Assembly (NCBI RefSeq): GCF_963675165.1
Contig: NC_087383.1
Coordinates: 4,866,979-4,930,978 of the forward strand
Direction of reading: 5' to 3'
Length of the DNA stretch: 64,000 nt
Source: Halichondria panicea
Lineage: Eukaryota; Porifera; Demospongiae; Suberitida; Halichondriidae
Both the position numbers and the translations under genes were made by a program. Within the stretch, counting starts at the first letter, position 1, and each line of letters begins with the position of its first letter. A model generated the notes under the pieces. It was not told where the DNA came from, did no database searches, and saw nothing but the letters and a program-made list of their open reading frames with translations. This document shows, in pieces, positions 27,878 to 38,640 of this stretch.

Positions 27878-29128
27878 TCATTTATCCAAATCTTTTAGCA
27901 GAGCAGGGTGGGGTGGTAGCCATTTTTTAGTATGGTACACACTATCACCAGGAGTCCAGCCTGGGACATCCTTCATTATTTGAGCCTCTTCCTCCTCAAA
28001 GGCCTTCATTGCCCGCAGCACTCTGTAGGTATTGTGATAGATAAATTCAATTCCTGTGTACAGTGCAACTTTCATTGTAAACACTAGTTGGATTGGAGAG
28101 AGGGAAGCAGGGCTCAGTAAACTAAACATTTGACTAATCATAGATTGAAGAGAGTGTGGTTCACGTGATGCTTCTACATTGAAGTCTATAATTATTGTGG
28201 CTCTGAACAATCCCTGTTTCGCTTTTAAAATTGCTAATACATGCTTCTCAAAGACCCCTACAACACTTATTATGCCCCAGATGGTGAGTATCATTTGGAA
28301 AAGAAGAAGATCCTTAGCTGCATTAACAGGGCCGTAGCCAGGGGGGGTGCTAGGGGTGCTCGAGCACCCCTCGAGCACCCCACCCAGCCTGTCAAGTACA
28401 AAACACAAAGAAATGAATCTGATTATCCAGCTGAGCACCCCTTCTCTTCCAGATCTTGCTGCAGTTAGCTAGCTAGTAGGCAAGAAAAACGAATTCAGTC
28501 TCTAAACTGTGAACTATTCTGGCTTAAATCTATAACTAGTTATCTACGAAATTAATAGGCTCTTTTCTATGCAAATAGAAGATTGGGCCACGCCCAACTA
28601 GGCAAATAAGTAAAATTTAATTATGACGACACTAATAAGAGGTGTGGCTTCTGGTCAACCAACTTTCGGTGCTAAAAATCGGACGCTTCGCGCCCTCTTT
28701 TCTTTATCTATAATAGCACTCCCTTCCTCAAAATCCTGGCTAAGCCCCTGATTAATGTAGGGTGTAAACTGCTTACTTTCTGTCTTCCTCTGCTTGCAAT
28801 AGTGGTAAAAGTGCTAGTCTGGCTCTCAGCTGGTACTTTGTGTCCTCCCTGCAGGTAAATAAATTCTCACATCAACCTGTAATCACACAGTTTAGGTATG
28901 AAAGAAGATCCACCATAGGTAGATCTACTGAACAGAGGGAAAGACCACATTAAACTACCTTCTTTTCTTGTTTGTTAGCTTTATCCCATAAAATCCAATA
29001 GCCATTGTTGCCACACCTCCCAACATAATAACCAGACCAGACGGCCCTTTTTTAGGAATGTTCTTGGCGTATGTAATACCAGGGTAGCCTCCTTTAGGAG
29101 GCATATCTTGCTTGACTGCAGTAGCCAT
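27878..29128 (-). CDS. NDUFA13: Complex I accessory subunit NDUFA13 (GRIM-19)
   Basis: NDUFA13 is a single-transmembrane complex I subunit; in vertebrates it is also known as the apoptosis-related GRIM-19. Three exons (29128-28959, 28848-28777, 28022-27878) give 128 aa. VKQDMPPKGGYPGI is the hallmark N-terminus. It is followed by a transmembrane helix (GLVIMLGGVATMAIGFYGIK), the RLALLPLLQAEEDR block and EEEEAQIMKDVPGW with HTKKWLPP near the end. The family is usually about 144 aa; this one is slightly short at the C-terminus. The second intron contains a 424-bp transposable element. Upstream lies a 1.5-kb gap to the divergent casein kinase gene. Confidence 0.96.
28327..28750. mobile_element. 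MITE with CAGGGCCGTAGCCAGGG ends in an NDUFA13 intron
   Basis: The left end is CAGGGCCGTAGCCAGG and the right end CCTGGCTAAGCCCCTG, an imperfect 17-bp inverted repeat. The flanks repeat ATTAA on both sides, a possible 5-bp target duplication. The interior is non-coding; the ORF crossing the left end is spurious. Confidence 0.75.
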
Positions 29129-30634
29129 TTTTTAACAACTCTCTAAATAACGCCCACCTGGTGATGGCCCTGCCCACTTAAGGTCAGTATTGTCATGTGA
29201 CAGGTCACATGGGTTGGGCGAGTCTTTCGATAACGCTTACACACTTTTTGTCTGCCAATTAGGATAGCTATAGTATAGTATAGTATGGGCTTACTGTACA
29301 GTTTCAAGTAACTTTTGTGTGTGTATAGGGACAGAGCAACTACGCAACAGATCTATAAGAGACGTTAACCTACTGTAAATTCTGTCAATCAACTCAAAAC
29401 TGCCTACCTAGTACCTGTACTGCAATCACACATTATTGTATAATACTTGGAAGTCAGAGTCACACAAAGTGAACATGTGAGTTGAAGAGAAAGTCTTTGC
29501 ATCTGGTTATATTTGTTTGATTAGGAAGTAAAGAGTAATGTTAAGGATGTAATAATTAAAGTCGAAGATATAAACCTATAAAAAGTGTTTGGGTGTGGTA
29601 TGTGGTTTTCCGATACAGATTGAAGCAGTAGTATTATGAACTCTGTAAAGGTTCCACTGGACTATGTCTGTTCTTAACTCTTCCTTACTCTCCGCTTTAT
29701 AGATTTATATATAGCAGCTGTTGAGCTAGCTGTTCTTGTTTAAAGTTCCGTACCGGAACAGTTGTCACAACGTTATTTATTCCTAGCTACATTGTAGAAA
29801 CCCCAATCAGCCTTTGTGAGTATTGATCTTCCTGTTTCCAACAACCGTTTGATACGCCTAAATTGATAAATTGAGAGACAGATTCTCACAAGAGTTTCAC
29901 CTGTTAATAAGAAAATGTGCATGTCATCCAATCAACACTACCAGGTTTGTTGCTGCTCAGTTTATGCACAACCAGCAGCATAGAGTTACACAATCGTAAT
30001 ATTGTTTGTAGTGCCAGTAATAGTAATCTGTTGATTGTGATGACCTCATCCATGACCAAAACACACTGATCACTTAATTCCCGTATTACAGTCATAAAAA
30101 TTATTGGTTCCACAGTGCTATGTTCACCTTACTGCTTAGGTCACTATTAAGGACAATGTGTGTGTCATTGCAGCTTGTGTAGGTTCATTGTACATTGCCT
30201 GCTGAATCGTTGTGCATTGTTAATGTCTATAAGTAGTGTTGGTTGGTTACTAAAAATAGATATGGTTTGTGGTCTGGCTCGAAATGTGTATGAAGCCTGT
30301 CATCAATCATTTGTCGGCGTATAGTGGCTGCATATACGCCCTATGAAATAGTGTACACTGTAAACACATACATATACGCTAGGTTTTTCGGTATTTTGCA
30401 ATGATCAAACAACTTGCCAATTATTTTTTATTATAACTATGTACTGTATATGTACATGTACATGTAAGTAGTTTATTTTTTAGAGGTTGGTCTCAATGAG
30501 TTGAAGCTAGTCTTGTGGTTTTGTTTGATGTTGTCCTTCTTCACAGACCTTCTAAGACCGTACGCAGACAACCAGCATCAGCCTTTGGCTATCAATTGGA
30601 CCACTTGCTCATTCCTGGTAAAGAAATCAGGAAT
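29129..30634. other. Divergent intergenic region NDUFA13 / CSNK1G
   Basis: 1.5 kb between divergent starts. It must contain the promoters and 5' UTRs of both genes. A non-coding first exon of the kinase is possible because TCACAG acceptors occur before the ATG. Palindromic TGTACATGTACATGTA is at about 30450. No coding exon recognised. Confidence 0.5.
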
Positions 30635-33253
30635 ATGGACCCACGAAGAGTTTCCCGACCCAGTACCAACAGTAGAACCAGTGGGATGAGAACGTCTACC
30701 TCTTCCACAGGGCATGCAGGGGTGCTAATGGTTGGCCCAAACTTTCGAGTAGGGAAGAAGATTGGGTGTGGAAACTTTGGAGAACTGAGATTAGGTGAGT
30801 GTGCAGGGTGTCATACAGGGGGAAAGGGGGGATATCCCCCCTTTTTATGTATGACTGAGTGTCCATAGCTGGGTATTGAAATAACAGTTTACCTTTTTTT
30901 TAGCAAAATTTTCTGGTTACTTTTCTCATTTCTCCCCTCTACTTCAAAATCCTGTATGACCCACCAGGTACGACTATGGCTAGTGCAGGGTTTTATCCAG
31001 ACATTTTGAGAAGAGGGGGGAAATTAAAGTATTGGGGGGGTCAAGCTGTAGAAATTTACCCCCCCCCTCCTAAATGAAACCCTGACTACCTATCGTGCGT
31101 GTTTTGTTTGTGTTGTAAAAAGAATGTGTTGCGTGGTGATGTAGGATGTATGGAGGCCCTCAGGCTTTGGTTGTGATTATTGCCATGCTTCCTCAACTAG
31201 TTCCTGCATGCTAACTTTCAGTGTGTACACTATTTATATGAACCAAGCATCTGGTACTACAACCAACTCATCTGACCCTAGTGTCTGTTAGTCGCTTTAA
31301 TCTGTTGTGTGCTGTATTTTAAGGAGTGATTTTTCACTGTTGAGATATAGTAGTTGGTTCCAAATTCTTCATTAGTGTAATTATTCATCAATTTTGTCTT
31401 TGTGGCCAGTGTTCTCATATCCTCACTCTATGACAGTGTAATGGGTCCTACTTTGCAAAACTGGTGAATGTAGTACACGACACACACACACAGCTGTACA
31501 CTGATTCAGAATATGACGTGTGCATGTATGGTGTGTGGTCTGTTATGTAGCGGTCTGTCAAGTAGCATTGTTCCGAGCATTATATTCTGTTGTTGTTGGT
31601 GGTGACAGGGAGGTAACCAAACCATCTGTAGTTGCAGTTAATGAATACCGTATAGCATGTAATTTTCGTTTGTGCAAATTTTCGTGCATGTATGAATAAC
31701 TCACTTAAATATTTGTACAGTTCGTGGTAGAATTTAATTCATAATTATGATGCTCTTCAATATAAAATAATAATACGAAAATTTCCACCATACGAAAATA
31801 ACCCGCTATACGGTATCAAATTAATAATTGTAGAGAGCTGTACTTTACGACTTCTACTGGTAGTATTTTGTGGTTACATCAATTTTGCTGTATAGCGGGA
31901 CCGGGGTATTATTTCGAGGGTATAAACTTTCACGGAAAGACCGTTACAAAAGTTTTCACACAGAATAGCAGCCTTTTTCAGCATGCATGCATGCAGTATT
32001 AAATCCGTGGATGTAAATATTCCCGGTATGCTTAATCGGCGAAAACCGCAAAAATTTTTACCCTTGAAATAATTATTATACCGGTAGCTCATTGGAGATG
32101 GTAGGCAGCCAAAGCAGTGGTAGTGGTGGCCAAGTGGTGTGGCTATTTGTTTGTGTTGTGTCTCTTACTGTAGCTAGCATTGGCTCACTGATCAAATACA
32201 TTCCCAGTACAACTCTATTGTATTACCGTATAGGCGTGCATTGTACAACTGTCTCCTGCAGCTCAAATGACAATTTAATTATGATCAGATTATCAATACA
32301 AACATTGCGTGTTCACCACTCTTATTCATGATTGTTACAAACTGAATGTTGTGTCAGCAAATTCCTCTTGTGATTACTTCAACCAATTCTTACATGTATG
32401 TTGTGTCAGCTGACTGTGGATACTTTTAAAAACACTGTAGACATCAACTGTAGGCTACATACTGTGTGTGTGTCAGTACCACATGTAATTGTTATATCTC
32501 TACACTAGCACGTGTATTTACTGCATCTTAGGGTGCACGTGATGTGTGTGTGCATGCATGCATACTAATCTTTAATGCAAAATAGTTATGTGTCAGTGTT
32601 CTAGTGAAAGCTGTTCAGTCGGTTACTTGTTGTTAAATGAATGGTTTTCTGTACATGGCTGTTCATGTGATCTATTCCTGCAGGAAAGAATTTGTACAAC
32701 AATGAGCATGTAGCTATCAAGTTGGTAAGTGATGACAATAAATTATTGGCTATCTATGTGCACGTGTGCATTTACTGTACATACTGTACATACATGTACA
32801 TGTAATGAATCTATTGCGTCACATACTATACTATGCCAAAACCATTATCTCCAAACACGCACATACTTACATGTAGGAACCCATGAAAACAAGAGCACCT
32901 CAACTTCATTTGGAGTATAGGTTTTATAGAGCACTAGGCAACTCAGGTACGTTGTTCAACACGTCAGTACTGCTTGTTATACTCGTGTGCACTGATGTGA
33001 TGTCTATGTAGAGGGAGCTATAATATTATGTACCATTTATCGTTAAGTAGAGCCTTTTCCCTAAGGAACTGCTAACACAGAAACCTTGCACATACATGTA
33101 ACATGCACCACAGGCTTTACATACGTACATGTACTTGTAAGACTAACATAACCACACAATAATGTGCATTGGTTTCTAATATCATTCTTTTTTTGTTTCA
33201 ACACTCTACAATTAACGCTGAAGGCACAAGTCTACACCTTAATCCACACACAC

Positions 33254-33319
<66 letters not shown>

Positions 33320-35957
33320 CTCAGGTGGCATTCCACAGGTGTACTACTTTGGCCCTTGTGGCAAGTACAATGCCATGGTGCTGGAGCTCCTAGGACCCAG
33401 TCTGGAAGACCTGTTTGACCTCTGTGACAGATCGTTCTCACTCAAAACCGTACTAATGATAGCTATTCAGTTGGTAAGTGATTTTGCTTGATTGCTGGGC
33501 TACTAATACATACATGTACGTTTCTATGTTTGTGCAATAAGATAATTATTATTGTGGCCCTTTGCTTTGTTGCCTTCCTGCTCAGTAACCTCTCTAGGGA
33601 TACGAGCTCTCTATTGAAACCACTTTGTTCTGTCCCCACAATGCTCACACTATTGACCTCCTCACAGATAAATAGGGTTGAGTACGTCCACACCAAACAC
33701 TTAATATACCGGGACATCAAACCTGAGAACTTCCTCTTGGGTCGATACAATGGAAAGAATGAGAAGATAGTGCACATAATCGATTTTGGACTTGCCAAGG
33801 AGTTTATTGACCCCGAGTCTGGTCGACATATTCAGTACAGAGAGCACAAGAGCTTGACGGGCACTGCAAGATATATGAGCATCAACACTCACTTGGGGAA
33901 AGGTGAGGTTTTAGGTTTTGTGTATTATCTGTAGCAAATGAGTGTTACTGTTCAGAGTTAATAATTATTTGGACCGGATTTACATTGTAAATGTTACATG
34001 TACTCGTAGGTGTGGTTCAATGTAGAAAACCTGTATTGTATATGTGATTTTGACACAATCCTCCTCAAACAAGAAGTACGCTCTTTTATGGCTAAGTCTG
34101 TAAGTACCGTATAGCGAGTATATTTCGAGGGTATAAATTTTCGCGGATGGACCTCTACAAAGGATTTCGCGGATTTTATTTTCGTGGTCTCAGTTCCAGC
34201 CTTTTGGCGCATGCGCACATCAACATGCAGCTGTACCTCCACACCGTTAGCCTCGAATCCAGGCCTAGCTTCTTTCAGCCTTTTCCCCCCTTTTTATCGA
34301 TAGGTGTGGTCAATAATACTGAACACGCCTACATTTTAATAAGATATAAATTTTCGTGGGTATAAATTTTCGCGGTACAGGCTCAATCCGCGAAAACCGC
34401 GAACGTTTATACCCTCGAAATATACCCGCTATACGGTAGTGAGTTTGTTGCATTGCTCTGCTTCTACATTTACATGCATATTATAGTACATGTATGAAGA
34501 CACACTGTACCCATACCACAGAGCAAAGTCGCAGAGACGACCTGGAGGCCTTGGGACACATGTTTATGTATTTCCTACGGGGGAGCTTACCGTGGCAGGG
34601 ACTGAAGGCTGACACACTCAAAGAGCGGTATCAGAAGATTGGTGACACCAAAAGATCAACACCAATCGAAGTACTTTGTGAAAACTTTCCAGGTACAAAT
34701 GTATGCTGTAACAACATGCATGTACATGTTATTGTGGATGATTCATTCTCTCAATAAACATGGATTTAACATGCCTTGTGTACCATTTTTCTTACACAGA
34801 GGAGCTGGCAATGTACTTGCGGTATGTGAGGAGATTAGATTTTTTCGAGAAACCAGACTACATCTATCTCAAGAAGCTCTTTCAAGACCTCTTTGACAGA
34901 AAGGGCTATGTAGAGGATGGTGTGTTTGACTGGACAGGCAAAGAACAGGTAAGTGTGTTGCTGTATGCTCATTGTAGGTGCATCACTCCTCTTACAGGTG
35001 CATGCACGTCTTATTTATAATGTCTGTGTAGGCATTGCAATGCTTCCTGAACATGAGTAGTTAGGTCATTACATTATTGCAGTGACGCATGTTATAAATT
35101 GTGCCTGTACATGTATGTAATAGTTAATGCTACATTGTAAATGCTACCCTGTACCAATGTCAATGACCCCTTTACTTATCCAGAATGCTCCAATCTCACA
35201 ATTGACCTCTGAGAGTGCTACACATGCAGTCAGAGACGTGCATAGACCAAAGGTATAATAATTATTATAACACACCGTAAAATTATTTACACGAACATGA
35301 CAATAATGTGTACATGTAGCTAGAGATGTACATTGTACGTGTATTAACGACTTTGTTATTAATGAACTGACTTAAGCTTTCACTCATTAAATCACCTCTT
35401 TAAATTATTGTATAATTATGGGAGACTGCATGTCTACATGTGCACCTGTGCCTGGTAATTACATGCCTGGAACATAATTATTTTTCAGACAAGCACAATG
35501 GACAGCACTCAAGCAAACGCTCGCAGTCATATGGACAGCAGTCGAGCGAATCAGTTCTCGTCAATGGATAGACTGGGTCCCTCTACTCCCAACAATGGAG
35601 AGTCACCCAATGATGTGTCAAGAGTTAGAGACATTCCCCAACAAAGAGTAGTACCCACACAAAGCCCCGAAGTAGTTGAAGAGACAAGGTAACTTAATGC
35701 AGTTATCCGTGCATATTGTGCTGTTCGCTGCATGATTATCGTTATATTTATAATCACATTATTCTATTTATGTGACTGTATGTACGGCTTTACCTGATGA
35801 GGGTACCCAATATTAATCTAGACAGTAATTTGCACCACTAGCTATTCTTAATCGTGACTATAAAATTAATCTTCCACTCACCCACCCACCACCCACTTGC
35901 AGGTGCTGTTGTTTCCGTAGACGGAGGACAAGTAAAGCTCCAGCTGCCACGACATGA
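30635..35957 (+). CDS. CSNK1G: Casein kinase 1 gamma
   Basis: Membrane-anchored Ser/Thr kinase that phosphorylates the Wnt co-receptor LRP6. Ten exons (30635-30794, 32684-32724, 32877-32946, 33325-33473, 33668-33902, 34522-34692, 34800-34948, 35184-35252, 35489-35688, 35903-35957) give 432 aa. The [20 protein letters not shown] glycine loop and VAIK lysine come first. YRDIKPENF is the catalytic loop and [11 protein letters not shown] the DFG segment. CK1 landmarks [19 protein letters not shown] and [22 protein letters not shown] follow. The last exon gives CCCFRRRR, matching the C-terminal palmitoylated Cys plus basic cluster specific to the gamma class. The N-terminus is short and Ser/Thr/Arg-rich as in relatives. 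Intron 1 is long and MITE-rich. Confidence 0.97.
30804..30966. mobile_element. MITE related to 6777-6968 in CSNK1G intron 1
   Basis: CAGGGTGTCATACAGGGG begins the element and CCTGTATGAC lies near its right end. The internal CCATAGCTGG and AATAACAGTTT segments are shared with the MAU2 intron copy. A further foldback-like piece (CAGGGTTTTATCC ... AATGAAACCCTG) follows at about 30983-31083. Confidence 0.6.
31648..31813. mobile_element. Mariner-like MITE, CCGTATAGC ends
   Basis: CCGTATAGCATGTAATTTTCG at the left and GAAAATAACCCGCTATACGG at the right are inverted ends, with TA on each flank (31646-31647, 31814-31815). It belongs to the same end family as 34107-34436 and 55617-56049. It lies in CSNK1G intron 1. 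Confidence 0.75.
33245..33316. repeat. (CA)n microsatellite abutting a splice acceptor
   Basis: About 35 CA units with two CG interruptions end eight bases before the acceptor AG (33323-33324) of CSNK1G exon 4. The repeat occupies where a polypyrimidine tract would normally be. Confidence 0.95.
34107..34436. mobile_element. Mariner-like MITE, CCGTATAGCGAG ends
   Basis: 330-bp element with inverted ends CCGTATAGCGAGTATATTTC and GAAATATACCCGCTATACGG, flanked by TA. A sub-terminal TCGCGG motif repeats in both arms. It lies in CSNK1G intron 5. A near-identical copy is at 55617-56049. Confidence 0.85.
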
Positions 35958-36607
35958 CCCCCACCGCAGCCAGAGCTATTCTAAACTAGTCTTTACAACT
36001 CTATATCATAAGTTTATGTTGTATGTACGGCTAATGATACCGTGAAAATCATTTTTTGCAAGTTTTAGATATAATGACTGCACCTAAAAAATGTATTGAA
36101 ATCCGTGCATATTGTGTTTTCTTTTGTGTGCATAATTCTATTCTTACTATAATGTTAGTGTGTCATAACATTGTACAGTCATGTATGTTCGTGTAGTACG
36201 TGTAGTCTATTATTAACATTGTCGGCACATAAATTATTTATCATCCCCAAGGCATAGTCGACTCATTTTCTGCAGTCTCTACAATGTCATTGTATTATTG
36301 ACTTTCAAAAACAAAATTGAAGTAAGATAACGCCGACATATTAATTTTATTATAATTATTGCCAATCTTGATATTTAAATCAGGACCTTACATGCATGCA
36401 TGGAAGCTATAGTGGCTGGACATAATAATTGTACTGTAATTTAATTATTATAAAACGATCATTATTACACTCGTAGATCTGTATTAATTAATACGCAACT
36501 GTGCAATCAGCGGTACTGTAGACAGAAAATAATCAACAACCAAAAAAATAGTCAGAATTTTGATTCACAGAAATGATAGATGCATGCATGACTGGACCAC
36601 AGCTAGT
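35958..36607. other. Convergent intergenic region CSNK1G / GK5
   Basis: 650 bp of AT-rich 3' flank between two converging genes. No gene, repeat or element recognised. Confidence 0.5.
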
Positions 36608-38170
36608 TTAGTTCTCGTCTCCATTTTCAATCTGATCGTACCACTCCAGTGATCGTTCCACTGCTTTCTGCCACAGCCGATACTGTACACTTGTAGCGCG
36701 TGTGGCGTCTTCAGTCTTAGGTACAAAGCATCGATCCAACTTCCATAGGGACTTGATTTCATCACGGCTCTTCCAAAATCCAGAAGACAAACCTGCTATG
36801 TAGATAGCACCGTAAACTGTCATGTCCACATCAGTTGGCCTCTCAACGGTTTTCCCCAACAGATTGCTAATTGTCTGCAACACAAAATTGTTCTTCGTAA
36901 CACCACCGTCAACTCTGATCTGCTTTATCTTCACACTGAGCTCACCCTGCGCCACGTCGTAAATCTGCTTGAAAGTGAACGCAAGAGATTCTAGCATTGC
37001 ACGTACAAGATGTTCTTTAGTTGTGCTGTGAGTTATCCCGATGACACTAGCTGTAGCTCGAGGGTCGTTGTAAGGGGCTTGAATACCATCAAAAGCTGGT
37101 ACAAAACAAACACCGTTCGAATCTTGAACTGATTCTGCAATGGCTTCTGTTTCTGATGGATCAGAAAACAAACTAAATCTTGCTCCCCATTCACAAACAC
37201 TGCCGCTGCTTGGAAAATTTGCCTCAGCAAGAAAAATCAACTCGCTCCCGATCTTCCAGCCTACAACCGGATACATACCCGTCAAAGAAGCATGAGGTTT
37301 GCTCCCAGTGTTGATGCACATAAACATACCTGTGCCCAGCGTACACTTCAGATCTCCAGGCTCCCAGCATCCTTGGGCAAAAGTAGCACTTGTTTGATCT
37401 GAGATGACACCAGTTATCGGAATTGCAGCACCGAAATGTTCCGCTGCCACATGCCCAAAGAGACCACCAGTGTCTTTAATCTCTGGAAAAATGGAACGAG
37501 GGAAACCCAGCACATTAATGATTGTGTCACTGTACTTCATTTGAAATGGATCAAACAGCAGAGTAGGTGAAACATGCGAGTAGTCAGTGGCATGCACAGA
37601 ACCGTTGGTTAGCTTCCATAGGATCCATGTATCGACTGTACCATAACACAGATTTTCTTCGTTGGCGAGTTTTTTGGCTCCTTCGACGTTGTTTAGAGCC
37701 CAATACAGTCGGGGTGCCACCTGTTGAGTGGTGAGAGTGACAATACTGGCTGCAAGGAATCGCTTACTTCGCGAGATCAAATGAAGGAATCCTCCTCCGA
37801 GTTTCAAGAACTTGAACTGCATTGACGAGTTCCACAACTTGCAAACTTCGTCTGCACGACGATCCTGCCATGTGATCAAGTTGCACAGAGGTTGACTGGT
37901 GGATCGATTCCACAACAGGAATGTGTTTCTTTGACAGGTAATTCCTAAGCAAGATGCTTGGGATGGATCAAGATGACCACTGCCAATAGTTGTGGAGACA
38001 ACATCTTTGAATCCTTGCCAAAGACACTCGGGGTCAATTTCCGAATAACCTGGCTGAGGATGTAGAACCTCGACTCCAGTGAAATGTGAGGATAGAGACC
38101 TTCCCTCCTTGTCAATAGCAAAACAGCGAATCCGTGTTGTCCCTACATCCACTCCCAGTACGTAGGCCAT
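36608..38170 (-). CDS. GK5: Glycerol kinase 5-type FGGY kinase, intronless
   Basis: FGGY carbohydrate kinase predicted to phosphorylate glycerol or a related polyol with ATP in the cytosol. 520 aa in one exon, the normal family length. GVDVGTTRIRCF is the first phosphate-binding motif and CQRNTFLLW follows the GI(S/T)xQR block. ITWQDRRA supplies the substrate-site Arg/Asp. GTVDTWILWKLTNGSV is a family signature and CTLGTGMFM an ATP motif. VDGGVTKNNFVLQ then GAIYIAGLSSGFW are the C-terminal FGGY signature. Similarity is closest to GK5: NSSMQFKF, ISRSKRFLAASIVT and CFVPAFDGIQAP match that subfamily. Vertebrate GK5 has many introns, so the uninterrupted form is notable. Confidence 0.93.
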   Translation of the reverse strand: MAYVLGVDVGTTRIRCFAIDKEGRSLSSHFTGVEVLHPQPGYSEIDPECLWQGFKDVVSTTIGSGHLDPSQASCLGITCQRNTFLLWNRSTSQPLCNLITWQDRRADEVCKLWNSSMQFKFLKLGGGFLHLISRSKRFLAASIVTLTTQQVAPRLYWALNNVEGAKKLANEENLCYGTVDTWILWKLTNGSVHATDYSHVSPTLLFDPFQMKYSDTIINVLGFPRSIFPEIKDTGGLFGHVAAEHFGAAIPITGVISDQTSATFAQGCWEPGDLKCTLGTGMFMCINTGSKPHASLTGMYPVVGWKIGSELIFLAEANFPSSGSVCEWGARFSLFSDPSETEAIAESVQDSNGVCFVPAFDGIQAPYNDPRATASVIGITHSTTKEHLVRAMLESLAFTFKQIYDVAQGELSVKIKQIRVDGGVTKNNFVLQTISNLLGKTVERPTDVDMTVYGAIYIAGLSSGFWKSRDEIKSLWKLDRCFVPKTEDATRATSVQYRLWQKAVERSLEWYDQIENGDEN

Positions 38171-38640
38171 TGCTATTAAAGATTCAAAGGATCAATGTAA
38201 AAATGTATGATGCTAATCATTTTTATTTACTTTTTATTTACAAGACAAGACAGATAGACTACTTCATAGTAGTAGACTTGACTAATCCACTAGATATATC
38301 TACCACCCATGCATGCACCATGTACCAGTACATAATTTTATATAATTATACGTACATGTACGTATACTGTAGAGTACGTGTACAGTACGGTACACTAGAC
38401 TTTACTTAACATTAAAGTCTCACCTTGATGAGCTATTACAGTGTGTATCTATTTTGATATCACGTACATAAAGCTAGCCATAATTATTTAAATTAATTTT
38501 AATTACTGCAAAATAAAAAAATGACCTGATTTTTTCCGGGTGTGTTGACCTTTGCCTGGGAGGTCACCGCTCTAATAGAGCGAATTAAATAGATCTAGGT
38601 CACTATAGAAACAAAATTTTAAAATAGATACCCTGCAAAA
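38171..38640. promoter_or_regulatory. Divergent promoter GK5 / UBE2U-like
   Basis: 470 bp between the GK5 start (38170, minus) and the E2 start (38641, plus). It is AT-rich with a TACATGTACGTA palindrome near 38352. No TATA box or start site can be fixed. Confidence 0.45.

Noticed and set aside
28241..28468. Plus-strand ORF crossing an NDUFA13 intron
   Set aside because: It runs through the left end of a transposable element and has no family features.
33164..33441. Thr-His and Cys-Val repeat ORFs on both strands
   Set aside because: They arise from the CA microsatellite next to CSNK1G exon 4.
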